Shown here: piece by piece, positions 1 through 7,427 of the stretch | How positions within the stretch are numbered: position 1 is the first letter of the stretch | Layout: each line of letters begins with the position of its first letter | Assembly (NCBI GenBank): GCA_937975765.1 | Contig: CALJUR010000128.1 | Span: 1-15,353 of the forward strand | DNA length: 15,353 nucleotides | From: an uncultured Myxococcales bacterium | Lineage (GTDB): Bacteria > Myxococcota_A > UBA9042 > DTJE01 | Reading direction: 5' to 3' | Notes under the pieces: model-generated | The model's database searches: none | What the model saw: only the letters and a program-made list of their open reading frames with translations | What the model was told of the DNA's origin: nothing | Position numbers and translations under genes: made by a program

Positions 1-60
1 TCCACGGGTTTCCGCAGGAAACTCTGGACGCAGCCGAAGTCGCCTCGGGCGCACTCAATG
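1..60 (+). repeat. Dispersed palindromic element, copy 1 (left part cut by window edge)
   Basis: These 60 bases match 5879-5938 at 53 of 60 positions without gaps. The copy contains an inverted repeat, GTTTCC-GCA-GGAAAC at 8-22, flanked by a second pairing of TCCA (1-4) with TGGA (25-28). It ends with CTCGGGCG (44-51), which in the full copy is the right arm of an outer stem. The left outer arm would lie 14-21 bases beyond the window edge. The copy sits just downstream of the leftward glycosyltransferase gene. No open frame explains it. Function is unknown: a REP-like element, a structured RNA or a transcript-end hairpin are all possible. Confidence 0.75.
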
Positions 61-83
61 CAGGGCGGGGACCCGGTCCCGGT

Positions 84-1325
84 TCAGTCCGACGGCGCCG
101 ACGGCACCGCCCGGCCTTCCAGGCAGTCCAGCCAGTGCCCGACGATCGACGACCAGTCCAGGTGCGCGACCGCATACTCCCGCCCGTTGCGCCCCATCCG
201 GGCCGCCCGGTCCGGGTCCGAGGCCAGGTCCGCGAAGGCGTCCGCCAGCGCGTCCGGATCCTCCGGCGGCACCGCGACCCCGGCGCCGGCACGCCGCAAC
301 AGCCGCGGCAGTTCCCCCGCCCCCGCGTAGACGACCGGCAGGCCGGACGCCATGTACGGAAACACCTTGGAGGGCCGCGCGCCCTCGAACAGCGGCAGGT
401 TCCTCAGGCAGGCGAACCCGGCGTACGACAGCCCGCACAGCCGCACGATCTCCTCCTCGGGCCGCGGGTCCAGGAACCGCACGTTCGGCAGCCCCATGTC
501 CCCGGCCTGCCGGCGGATCTCCTCCCGGGTCGAGCCCCCGCCCACCAGCAGCAGCAGCAGTTCCGGGCACCGGTCGCGCAGCCGCTGCATCGCCTGCAGC
601 GCGGTCTGCAGCCCCTGCGCATAGCCGATCGTCCCGGCGTACAGCAGCACCTTCCGGTCGACCAGGTCCAGGTCGCGGGCCAGCACGGTGTCGGGCGGCC
701 GCGGGCGGAACCGATCCACGTCCACGCCGATCGGGAAGAAGACCACCTTGGCGGACGGCACCCGCTTGCGGCCGACCAGCGTCTCGTAGATCCCCTCGGT
801 GTCCGCGTTGACGAAGCGCGCCTGCCGGTACGACCACGCCTCCAGCTGCTCCAGCGCCGCCAGCACCGGCCGGGACGACAGCGCGCCCAGCTGGCGGATC
901 GAGTCGGGCCACAGGTCGCCCACGTTGAACACGAACGGCCGGCGCCAGGCCAGCCCGAACAGCCGGGCCGGGACGCCCAGCAGCAGCGAAGGGCTCTCGA
1001 CGTAGATCCAGTCCGGTCGCCGGCAGCGGGCCATCCCCGCCAGGCACGTCAGCGCGAACGATCCGTAGTTCGCCAGCCGGTTCAGCCCGCCGCCCACCGC
1101 CGCGTGCAGCCAGACCCGGTGCACGGTCGCGCCCTGCCAGTCCTCCCGGGCGTACAGGCGCCGCTGGTACTCGTCGAACACCCGTCCTTTCGGGTAGTTG
1201 GGCATCGACGTGACGACCTCGACCTCGTGCCCGCGCCGCACCAGTTCACGGACGATTGCGGCCAACTGGACCTGGGCGCCCCCGATCTCGGGCGGGAAGT
1301 ACTGCGTCAGGAAGAGGAATCGCAT
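84..1325 (-). CDS. WbuB-like family 4 glycosyltransferase
   Basis: This 413-residue protein looks like a cytoplasmic GT-B glycosyltransferase of the WbuB-like GT4 group, which transfers a sugar from a nucleotide donor to a lipid-linked polysaccharide intermediate. The N-terminal Rossmann half has the typical opening QYFPPEIGGAQ (residues 8-18) and the DLWPDS motif (137-142). The C-terminal half has GVDVDRFRP (200-208), LLYAGTIG and the donor-site segment ARPSK (316-320). Length is normal for the family. At residue 323 a proline stands where most relatives have the glutamate of the PSKxFEY motif. The ATG at 1325 follows a G-rich ribosome-binding stretch and lies 15 bases after the GNAT stop, so the two form an operon with the GNAT first. 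A short hairpin (68-80, GGGAC-CCG-GTCCC) follows the stop but has no T-tract. Donor and acceptor cannot be told from sequence. Confidence 0.92.
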   Translation of the reverse strand: MRFLFLTQYFPPEIGGAQVQLAAIVRELVRRGHEVEVVTSMPNYPKGRVFDEYQRRLYAREDWQGATVHRVWLHAAVGGGLNRLANYGSFALTCLAGMARCRRPDWIYVESPSLLLGVPARLFGLAWRRPFVFNVGDLWPDSIRQLGALSSRPVLAALEQLEAWSYRQARFVNADTEGIYETLVGRKRVPSAKVVFFPIGVDVDRFRPRPPDTVLARDLDLVDRKVLLYAGTIGYAQGLQTALQAMQRLRDRCPELLLLLVGGGSTREEIRRQAGDMGLPNVRFLDPRPEEEIVRLCGLSYAGFACLRNLPLFEGARPSKVFPYMASGLPVVYAGAGELPRLLRRAGAGVAVPPEDPDALADAFADLASDPDRAARMGRNGREYAVAHLDWSSIVGHWLDCLEGRAVPSAPSD

Positions 1326-1340
1326 CGGGTCGCCCCCGGG

Positions 1341-1988
1341 TCAGTCGCCGACGTCCCGGCGGAAGTAGGTGCCGCCGGGGGTGGTCGCGATCACCTTCCA
1401 CCCGCTGGCCGAGTACAGCCGGATGGCGGCCGCGTTGTCGTTGTGCACGCTGAGGTGCATGCACCGGTATCCGCGATCGGCGCTGGCCCGCCGGAAGCCC
1501 TCCATCAGCGCGCGGCCGACCCCGCGGCCGCCGGCCTCGGGAAGCACCCCGATCGACAGCAGGACGGACCAGGTTCCGGGCGGGTCCATCGGGGGCTCGT
1601 CCGGCGGCGGGACGGGCCACCCCAGCCGGCCCAGGAACGCCCGGGCAGCCCCTGCCAGGTGCACCCCCAGGCGGCGGCGCACGCGCCGATCCGCGACCGC
1701 GCGCCGCAGGATCGTCGCGGCAAAACGGGGCACCTGGCGCCGCGTGAAGTCGCGGCGCAACCCGGGCGCGCCGCCGCTGACGAACCCCAGCACGCTCCCC
1801 CCGGTCCCCTCGGCCACCAGGTTGATGGCGCCGGGGGCCGACACGTAGAAGTCGTAGTAGGCCCGCAGGAAACCCGGGCCCAGCAGCGTCAGGAACTGGC
1901 CCGCGAACGCCGCGACGTGGCACCGGACGATGCCGTCCACGTGCCGTCTGTGCGCGGGCACGATGCTGAACGGGGCTTGCCCCGCCAT
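1341..1988 (-). CDS. GNAT-family N-acetyltransferase
   Basis: A 215-residue acyl-CoA-dependent acetyltransferase. The GNAT core is in the C-terminal half: the beta4 strand and acetyl-CoA pyrophosphate loop (GVLPEAGGRGVGRAL, residues 147-161, giving the R-G-x-G-x-A signature), then N183 with AAAIRLYSASGW (186-197), the usual last helix and strand. The N-terminal half (about 30-135) is less typical and may hold the substrate pocket. I chose ATG 1988 because AGGAGG (1995-2000) sits six bases upstream; longer in-frame extensions are low-complexity Pro/Arg/Gly without homology features. It is the first gene of a leftward pair with the glycosyltransferase. Acetylation of an amino sugar or acyl donation to the glycan is inferred from context; an unrelated substrate is possible. 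Confidence 0.87.
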   Translation of the reverse strand: MAGQAPFSIVPAHRRHVDGIVRCHVAAFAGQFLTLLGPGFLRAYYDFYVSAPGAINLVAEGTGGSVLGFVSGGAPGLRRDFTRRQVPRFAATILRRAVADRRVRRRLGVHLAGAARAFLGRLGWPVPPPDEPPMDPPGTWSVLLSIGVLPEAGGRGVGRALMEGFRRASADRGYRCMHLSVHNDNAAAIRLYSASGWKVIATTPGGTYFRRDVGD

Positions 1989-2035
1989 CCGGCGCCTCCT
2001 GGCTCGCCCGGGTCTGGCCCCCGGGGACGGGATCA

Positions 2036-2044
2036 TGCTACACC
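2036..2044 (+). promoter_or_regulatory. Possible extended -10 promoter of the glycosyltransferase/ligase pair
   Basis: TGCTACACC has the shape of an extended -10 element (TGn followed by TACACC). The identical nine bases recur at 7393-7401, also just upstream of a rightward gene. No good -35 is visible at 16-18 bases. It lies in the divergent gap between the GNAT and the rightward glycosyltransferase, about 40 bases before the expected start. Support is only the motif and its recurrence. Confidence 0.25.
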
Positions 2045-2143
2045 AGGGCACGGCCCAGCGGGGAAGGAACGACGGCAGCCCTCCGGATAGGCCTGGCGGA
2101 CGACATCCGGGATCCGGACCTGTGCGAGGCGGGTTCCCGGCAG

Positions 2144-3328
2144 GTGCTGGAGACCCTGGTCCGGGGCCTGCAGACCGGGGGTTTCCAGGCCGTCGTGATG
2201 CTGCGCGGCGAGGGACGCTTCCCGGAACGGATGCGCGCGCTGGGGGCCGAGGTGGCACCGCTGGAGGTGCCGCACGGCCGCCCCCTGTACCACCGCATCG
2301 CCGGCCGGACCTGGCCGTCGCCCCCGGGCTTCCTGACCTCCGCCGCGGCGGCGCCCCTGGCCATCCGGGCGTACTCCCGCCTGTTCCAAGTGCACCGGCT
2401 GGACGTCGCGTACCTGGCCCACCCGTTGTCCCACGTGCTGGGCGGCCTGGGGGCGCGCCTGGCGGGCGTGCCGGCCGTCTGCCACCTGCAGGGCGTGGTG
2501 CGCGGGGGCAGGTCGCGCCCGGTCCTGCCCGCGTACCGTGCCGCGTGCGCCGTGGCGGGCTGCACGATGGTGGCCATCTCGCAGGCGGTGGCGGACGCGC
2601 TGGGCCCGGTCGGGGGCCGGCTGGCCGTCGTGATCCCGAACGGCGTGGACACCGGGCGGTTTCGTCCCCTTCCCCCGGACCCGGCCCGGTTCGCCTCGCT
2701 GGGCCTGCCGCTGGCCGGGGGGCCGATCGTCGGCCTGCTGGGCACCCTGGAACCGATCAAGCGGGTGCACCTGCTGCCGCGGCTGGCCGCGCGCGTGCTT
2801 CGCGAACGGCCCGACGCCCGGTTCCTGGTCGTCGGCGCCGACCCGGGCGATCCTTCCGAGGCGGCGCCGGGCGCTCCCGGGTCGCACCCGTCCCCCTATG
2901 TGCGCCGGGTCCTGGACGGCCTGCGGCAGGCGGGTGTCGCGGACCGCGTGGTACTGGCGGGCCGGCGCGACGACGTGCCGGGCCTTCTGGCCGGCATGGA
3001 CGTGCTGGTCCACCTGTGCGACCGGGAGGGATTCGGGCTGGCGCTGGCCGAGGCCGGCGCGGCCGGGGTCCCGGTCGTCGCGTTCGGCGCGGCCGGGGCC
3101 GGCGAAGTCGTGCAGGACGGCCGGACGGGCCTGCTGGTGCCCGACCCGTCCGACGTGGACGCCCTGGCCGGCCGGCTGCTGCACCTCCTGGCGGACGGCG
3201 ACGCCCGCCAGGCCCTGGGGGAGGCCGCGCGCCTCCGGGTGCGGGAACGGTTCTCCGAGGAGGCCTTCGTGGCGGCCTTCTGCCGGCTGTTCGGCGACCT
3301 GGCCGCCGCCCGCGGAGGCCGGCGATGA
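2144..3328 (+). CDS. Family 4 glycosyltransferase (GT-B fold), N-terminus extends upstream
   Basis: From GTG 2144 the protein has 394 residues and is a clear retaining GT4 glycosyltransferase: IPNGVDTGRF, the LGTLEPIKR strand that opens the C-terminal Rossmann domain, and the EX7E donor motif in EGFGLALAE (E295 and E303), followed by GVPVVAFGAAGAGEVV. The reading frame stays open and protein-like upstream of 2144. Bases 2081-2143 read LRIGLADDIRDPDLCEAGSRQ, a typical first beta strand and glycine-rich turn for this fold, so the true start is probably near 2081-2093. No ATG, GTG or TTG is available there; CTG 2093 and CTC 2081 (with GGAAGGA at 2062-2068) are the candidates. The gene overlaps the next by ATGA (3325-3328), implying translational coupling. 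The substrate is unknown, but it belongs to the polysaccharide locus. Confidence 0.9.
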   Translation: MLETLVRGLQTGGFQAVVMLRGEGRFPERMRALGAEVAPLEVPHGRPLYHRIAGRTWPSPPGFLTSAAAAPLAIRAYSRLFQVHRLDVAYLAHPLSHVLGGLGARLAGVPAVCHLQGVVRGGRSRPVLPAYRAACAVAGCTMVAISQAVADALGPVGGRLAVVIPNGVDTGRFRPLPPDPARFASLGLPLAGGPIVGLLGTLEPIKRVHLLPRLAARVLRERPDARFLVVGADPGDPSEAAPGAPGSHPSPYVRRVLDGLRQAGVADRVVLAGRRDDVPGLLAGMDVLVHLCDREGFGLALAEAGAAGVPVVAFGAAGAGEVVQDGRTGLLVPDPSDVDALAGRLLHLLADGDARQALGEAARLRVRERFSEEAFVAAFCRLFGDLAAARGGRR

Positions 3329-5847
3329 GGGGGACCCCCGGCAGTTCGCTGTTTATCCTGGCCACCATCGGGCTGATGGGCCTGCTGGCGGCCTCGGTGG
3401 CCCTGGTCGGAGGCGCCCCGCCGGGGGTGCAGGCGCCGATGGCGGCGCTGGGCGCGGGGGCCTTCCTGCTGTTCGCTCTGTGGGCGACCCGCCACCGCCA
3501 CCGGGTCGTCCTGGACGGCTTCGCCTGGCTGGCGCTGGCCGCCGCCGGCTTCACGCTGCTTCAGGCCGCCCCGCTGGGCCTCGCCGTGACCGGGCCGCTG
3601 GGCGGGCCCACCCTGGACCGGGCGGTCCACGCCATCGCCGCCACGGGGGTCGCCGACCCGTGGTGGTCGCTGTCGGCCGACCCGCCGGCCACCGCCGGGG
3701 AGGCAGTCCGGCTGTTCCTGGTCGCGCTGGTGCTGGTCCTGTCGTCGGGCCTCTCCGGCGAGCCGCGGCGCGCCCGCGCGATCCTGGCGGCCGTCGGCCT
3801 CGCGGGCCTGGCCACGGCGACGCTCGGGGCGTGGTCCTCCCTGTCCGGCGCGCGCGACCTGCTGGGCCTCTATGCCTCCCCGACCACCCAGCGGGGAGGC
3901 TTCCTGACGCCGCTGCTGAACCCGAACCATGCCTCGGGCCTGATGAACCTGTCGACCTTCTGCTGGGTCTCCCTGGCGCTGGGCCCCGGCTCCCGCCGCG
4001 CGAGGATGCTGGCCGGCGCGGCGGCCACGCTGTCGGCCGCGGGCAGCATCGCCACCCTGTCCCGGGCCGGCGGCGCGATCCTGCTGGCCCTGGCCCTGTC
4101 CCTGCCGGTCGCCCTGGCGGCGCTGCGGCCCGACCGCCACCGCCCCCGGCCTCGCCTCGCCCTGCGCGTGCTGCGCGTCGCGATGCTGGTCTCGCTGGGC
4201 GCCGTGATCCTGCTGGGATTCGAGGAACTGCTGGTGCAGCTGGACCAGGGGTCCCTGATGCCCGGGCAGTGGCGCACGAAGGCGGGTCCCTGGGGGCCCG
4301 TGCTGGTGCTGGTCGGGGACCACCCGGTGGCCGGGATCGGGCGCGGCGCCTTCGCGACCGCGTTCGCCGCCTACAACGACTTCGCGCCGGGCTTCCGGTT
4401 CGACTTCGCGGAGAACGGCGTCCTGCAGGCCCTGGCCGACTGGGGCGTCGTGCCCGGCGCGGCGTTCGTGCTGGCCTTCGCCCTCCTGCTGGGCCGGCTG
4501 GCACTGCGCTGCGCGGGGCGGGCGGCCGACCTGGCCGCGGCATTCGGCGTGCTGGCAGTGGCCGCGCAGAACCTCGTGGACTTCAGCCTCCAGGTGCCGG
4601 GCGTGGCGCTGCCCCTGGCCGCCGTGACGGGAGTGCTGGTCCGGCGCACCGCCCCCGCGTGCGTGGCTCCCGGCCGGGTGCGCACCGGACGGTCCCGGGC
4701 CGCGCTGGTCCTGCTGGGCGCGGGGATGCTAGCCGCGATCCCCCTGGCGTGGTTCGCCGGCCACGACGACCGCACGGTCGCGTATTCGCGGCTGGCCGCG
4801 GCCCTGTCCGCCCCCGCCGGTGACGGCTCCGGCACGTCCACCGACGACGCGCTTCGCCGCGAGGTCCGGCTGCACCCCGTGGACGCGCACCTGCCCTGGC
4901 TGGCCGGCAGGCAGGCCCTCGCGGCCGGCGACGCCCCGCGGGCCGAGCCCCTGCTGCGCCTGTCGCTGGACCTCTTCCCGGACTCGCTGCCGGCAGGGCT
5001 GGCGCTGGCCTCGATCGATGCCGCATCGGGGCGCGTGTCCGGGGCCATCGCCCGGTACCAGTCGGCCCTGGACCGTCACCCGAACCGGCGCTACGAGGTC
5101 TACCGGGCGCTGGACGTCGCGCCGCTGGACCCGGAGGCCGTGCTGGCGGTCTTCACCGGCAGGGACGAACGCCTGCCCGAGTTCCTCTCGACGCTGCACC
5201 GGGACCGGCACCTCGATCGGCTGGGCGGCGTTCTGGCCGCGAGGCTGGCGCAGGTGCCCGACGACCCGGATCGCATGGAGCCGCTGGCCCGGAACCGGCT
5301 GGACCTCGGGAGGCCGGAGGAGGCCGAGTCGCTGGCGACCCGGCTGCTGGCGCTGTACCCCGACCACCCCGCGGGCTGGTACGTGCAGGGCCAGGTGTAC
5401 TGGGCAGCGGACCATCACATCGAGGCCCTGGCGATGTTCCGGGAGGCGGAGCAGCGGGGCGGGGACGCCGACGCGGGCCTGTGGGCCGCCCGGTGCCTGC
5501 TGCTGCTGGACCGGTACGACGAGATGGACGCCCAGGTGGCCCGGCTGTGGCCGAGGGTGGCCGGGGACCGCTACCGCACGGCGCTGGTCCACCAGTTGCT
5601 GGCCTCGAGGGCCGGCAGGACGGGCAACACGGCGCGCGCCCTGGAGGAACTGGACCGCGCCGATCGGGCCTTCCCGGACATCCCCTCGACGGCCCTGCAG
5701 AGGGCCCTGCTGCTGCGGGACGACGGCCGGCGCACCGAGGCGGCCAGGGAATTCCAGCGCGCGCTTCGGCTGGACCCGGCCTCGATGGAGGCGCTGCGGG
5801 GCCTGGACGCCTTGCGGCGCGAGGGGACCATGCCGCATCCCCCCTGA
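3325..5847 (+). CDS. O-antigen ligase/polymerase-like membrane protein with C-terminal TPR region
   Basis: This 840-residue protein has two parts. Residues 1 to about 500 are a polytopic membrane region of roughly ten to twelve segments with the Wzy_C (WaaL/Wzy) signatures: NPNH (199-202), the SRAGG turn (246-250), GIGRGAF (337-343) and the periplasmic E363-N364 segment before LADWG. Residues from about 515 to 835 are helical tetratricopeptide-like repeats rich in Ala, Leu and Asp-Pro pairs, for example HPVDAHLPWLAGRQAL and YPDHPAGWYVQGQVY. Members of this superfamily transfer or polymerise undecaprenyl-linked glycans on the outer face of the inner membrane; TPR-tailed forms are common in exopolysaccharide loci. 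ATG 3325 is chosen because it overlaps the preceding stop (ATGA) and starts directly before a hydrophobic segment; the longer open frame upstream is an antisense-type shadow. Whether it ligates or polymerises cannot be decided from sequence. Confidence 0.88.
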   Translation: MRGTPGSSLFILATIGLMGLLAASVALVGGAPPGVQAPMAALGAGAFLLFALWATRHRHRVVLDGFAWLALAAAGFTLLQAAPLGLAVTGPLGGPTLDRAVHAIAATGVADPWWSLSADPPATAGEAVRLFLVALVLVLSSGLSGEPRRARAILAAVGLAGLATATLGAWSSLSGARDLLGLYASPTTQRGGFLTPLLNPNHASGLMNLSTFCWVSLALGPGSRRARMLAGAAATLSAAGSIATLSRAGGAILLALALSLPVALAALRPDRHRPRPRLALRVLRVAMLVSLGAVILLGFEELLVQLDQGSLMPGQWRTKAGPWGPVLVLVGDHPVAGIGRGAFATAFAAYNDFAPGFRFDFAENGVLQALADWGVVPGAAFVLAFALLLGRLALRCAGRAADLAAAFGVLAVAAQNLVDFSLQVPGVALPLAAVTGVLVRRTAPACVAPGRVRTGRSRAALVLLGAGMLAAIPLAWFAGHDDRTVAYSRLAAALSAPAGDGSGTSTDDALRREVRLHPVDAHLPWLAGRQALAAGDAPRAEPLLRLSLDLFPDSLPAGLALASIDAASGRVSGAIARYQSALDRHPNRRYEVYRALDVAPLDPEAVLAVFTGRDERLPEFLSTLHRDRHLDRLGGVLAARLAQVPDDPDRMEPLARNRLDLGRPEEAESLATRLLALYPDHPAGWYVQGQVYWAADHHIEALAMFREAEQRGGDADAGLWAARCLLLLDRYDEMDAQVARLWPRVAGDRYRTALVHQLLASRAGRTGNTARALEELDRADRAFPDIPSTALQRALLLRDDGRRTEAAREFQRALRLDPASMEALRGLDALRREGTMPHPP

Positions 5848-5857
5848 CCCTGCAGCT

Positions 5858-5938
5858 CGCCCGAGCACGCAGGCGGAGTCGATGGGTTTCCGAAGGAAAC
5901 TCTCGACGGAGCCGAAGTCGCCTCGGGCGCATCCAATG
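5858..5938 (+). repeat. Dispersed palindromic element, copy 2 (complete)
   Basis: A nested imperfect palindrome. Outer arms are CGCCCGAG (5858-5865) and CTCGGGCG (5922-5929). Inside them GGC (5872-5874) pairs with GCC (5911-5913), then a symmetric GGA/GGA internal loop, then GTCGA (5878-5882) with TCGAC (5903-5907), and finally GTTTCC (5886-5891) with GGAAAC (5895-5900) around a GAA triloop. It occupies the gap between two convergent genes. Bases 5879-5938 repeat at 1-60, and the outer part repeats on the other strand at 15072-15114. There is no T-tract, so a plain intrinsic terminator is not indicated. Confidence 0.8.
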
Positions 5939-5957
5939 ATGGCCCCGGCCCCCGCCA

Positions 5958-7340
5958 TCACGGGCGAAGGCCGCCCGGCAACGGCGCGGCGGGCACGCCG
6001 GCACCCTGCTGCTCCTGGGTGGCGGACACCGCGGTCACCACGACCAGGAATCCCAGCACCGACCACGTCAGGCCGCTGATCAGGAACTCGCTGGTCACCA
6101 TGCCGCCCAGCACGGTCGCCCACATCACGAGGATCTCGGGACGCCGGGTCCAGGCGCCCCCCTTCATCGCCCCCAGCAGCACCCACAGCAGGGCCAGGTG
6201 CAGCGCCACGGCCCAGGGCAGGCCGAAGTACAGGTACGGCGCCAGGTACCCGTTGTGCCCGGTGGACTGGAACGCCACGCCGACCCCCTCCAGGCCGCCG
6301 AACCCGGCCAGGATCTGCCCCCAGTCCAGCTGGCCCCGGCGCAGGTACTCCAGGTGCTCGCGCCAGATCCGCGCCCTCAGCGCCGCCGACCCCTTCAGTT
6401 CGCCCCCCTCGTACGCCCGGTCGATGCCGCGCTCCACCAGGCCGGGGATGTCCGTCGTCTCGCCGCCCGGGTTCTCGAACTGCAGGAACAGCAGCACGCC
6501 CGCCGCCACCAGCAGCAGCACCAGCACGCTCCACTTGGCGCGACGGCGCGACACCGCCAGCACGCCCGCCAGGCCCAGCGCCGAGGCCACGAACCCCGCC
6601 CGCGACACCGAGAAGACCACCCCGACCGCCGTCACCACCAGCAGCGCGATGGCCGACGAGCGGCGCAGCACGCGCTGGCCGACGGCAGCGACCGTCGCGA
6701 ACACGATGCCCAGCGCACCGATGCCGCCGACTTCCCAGGGGCCCCCGAATCCGCCCACGGCGCGCTCGACGTGCATCGGCCAGGTGGATTCGTAGGCGGT
6801 GTGGTTGAACAGCTGGAACACGCCGGGGGTGTAGCGGTCGGCGATGACCAGGCCGAAGGCCGCGAACAGCGCCAGAGCGAACGAGCGCACCGCCAGGACC
6901 AGGTCCGACCGGTCGCGCACGTACGCGATGGCGGCCAGCATCGGCACCAGGTACCGCAGGTCGGACACCAGTTGCTCGGCCAGCTTGCCGTATCCGACCC
7001 CCGGCAGCCAGGGATAGCGCAGCCACAGCACGAGGACGGCGTGCAGGTGCGCCAGGGCCAGCAGCACCAGCAGGACCAGCGTGCGCCGGACGACCGGCGC
7101 GGCGGTGCGGACCCCTTCCCGCAGACGGCGCGGGTGGGCCAGGACCAGGACCAGGCACAGCAGCAGGTACCAGTTCTGCAGGCCCATGCGCTGGAACGGC
7201 AGGATTTCGCGGACGACCGGGTGGGGGTGCAGCAGCACGACCGGCCACAGGAAGGCCAGCATGGATCGGGGCCGCAGCACGGTCGCCAGCGAGGCCGCGA
7301 TCAGCGCCGCGCCGTAGGCCGCGAGATACGGGACGGTCAT
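5958..7340 (-). CDS. O-antigen polymerase/ligase-like polytopic membrane protein
   Basis: A 460-residue protein that is almost entirely hydrophobic helices with short Arg-rich cytoplasmic loops. It carries the sparse signatures of the Wzy/WaaL superfamily: FGGPWEVGG near the middle, the SVSRAG turn, a long extracytoplasmic loop, then STGHNGYL and YFGLP. This would make it an inner-membrane polymerase or ligase acting on lipid-linked glycan, distinct from the TPR-tailed protein encoded at 3325-5847. It stands alone on the minus strand between convergent and divergent neighbours, so it needs its own promoter; TATCCT (minus strand, 7369-7374) is a weak -10 candidate about 30 bases upstream. The ATG at 7340 has no obvious Shine-Dalgarno, so a slightly different start is possible. 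Confidence 0.85.
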   Translation of the reverse strand: MTVPYLAAYGAALIAASLATVLRPRSMLAFLWPVVLLHPHPVVREILPFQRMGLQNWYLLLCLVLVLAHPRRLREGVRTAAPVVRRTLVLLVLLALAHLHAVLVLWLRYPWLPGVGYGKLAEQLVSDLRYLVPMLAAIAYVRDRSDLVLAVRSFALALFAAFGLVIADRYTPGVFQLFNHTAYESTWPMHVERAVGGFGGPWEVGGIGALGIVFATVAAVGQRVLRRSSAIALLVVTAVGVVFSVSRAGFVASALGLAGVLAVSRRRAKWSVLVLLLVAAGVLLFLQFENPGGETTDIPGLVERGIDRAYEGGELKGSAALRARIWREHLEYLRRGQLDWGQILAGFGGLEGVGVAFQSTGHNGYLAPYLYFGLPWAVALHLALLWVLLGAMKGGAWTRRPEILVMWATVLGGMVTSEFLISGLTWSVLGFLVVVTAVSATQEQQGAGVPAAPLPGGLRP

Positions 7341-7392
7341 CGTCGGCGACCGCCGGAGGACGGTCGGCAGGATAGCGGAAAGGAGGGTTCCG

Positions 7393-7401
7393 TGCTACAC
7401 C
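7393..7401 (+). promoter_or_regulatory. Possible extended -10 promoter of the UDP-GlcNAc 2-epimerase gene
   Basis: TGCTACACC, identical to 2036-2044, lies 26 bases before ATG 7428 in the gap between divergent genes. As an extended -10 it would give a short leader containing the strong AGGAGG. No recognisable -35 accompanies it. Confidence 0.28.
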
Positions 7402-7427
7402 GGTCCCGCCCCGGGGAGGAGGAATCG

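Noticed and set aside
540..575. CAGCAGCAGCAG-type short tandem repeat and similar GCAGCA runs (also near 6510-6530)
   Set aside because: They encode Leu-rich stretches of real genes through favoured CTG codons, so they are codon bias rather than a phase-variable repeat.
135..2090. Long plus-strand open frame of 651 codons across the glycosyltransferase and GNAT genes
   Set aside because: It is antisense to two well-supported genes, rich in Arg, Pro, His and Gln without domains, and typical of open shadow frames in very GC-rich DNA.
1930..3324. In-frame upstream extension of the TPR-tailed ligase
   Set aside because: It overlaps the glycosyltransferase in another frame and is low-complexity. 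ATG 3325 with its ATGA overlap and immediate hydrophobic segment is the better start.
5858..5938. Integron attC site or intrinsic terminator as explanation for the palindromic element
   Set aside because: No GTTRRRY/RYYYAAC core pair is present and no integron integrase or cassettes are seen. There is no T-tract after the stem on either strand.
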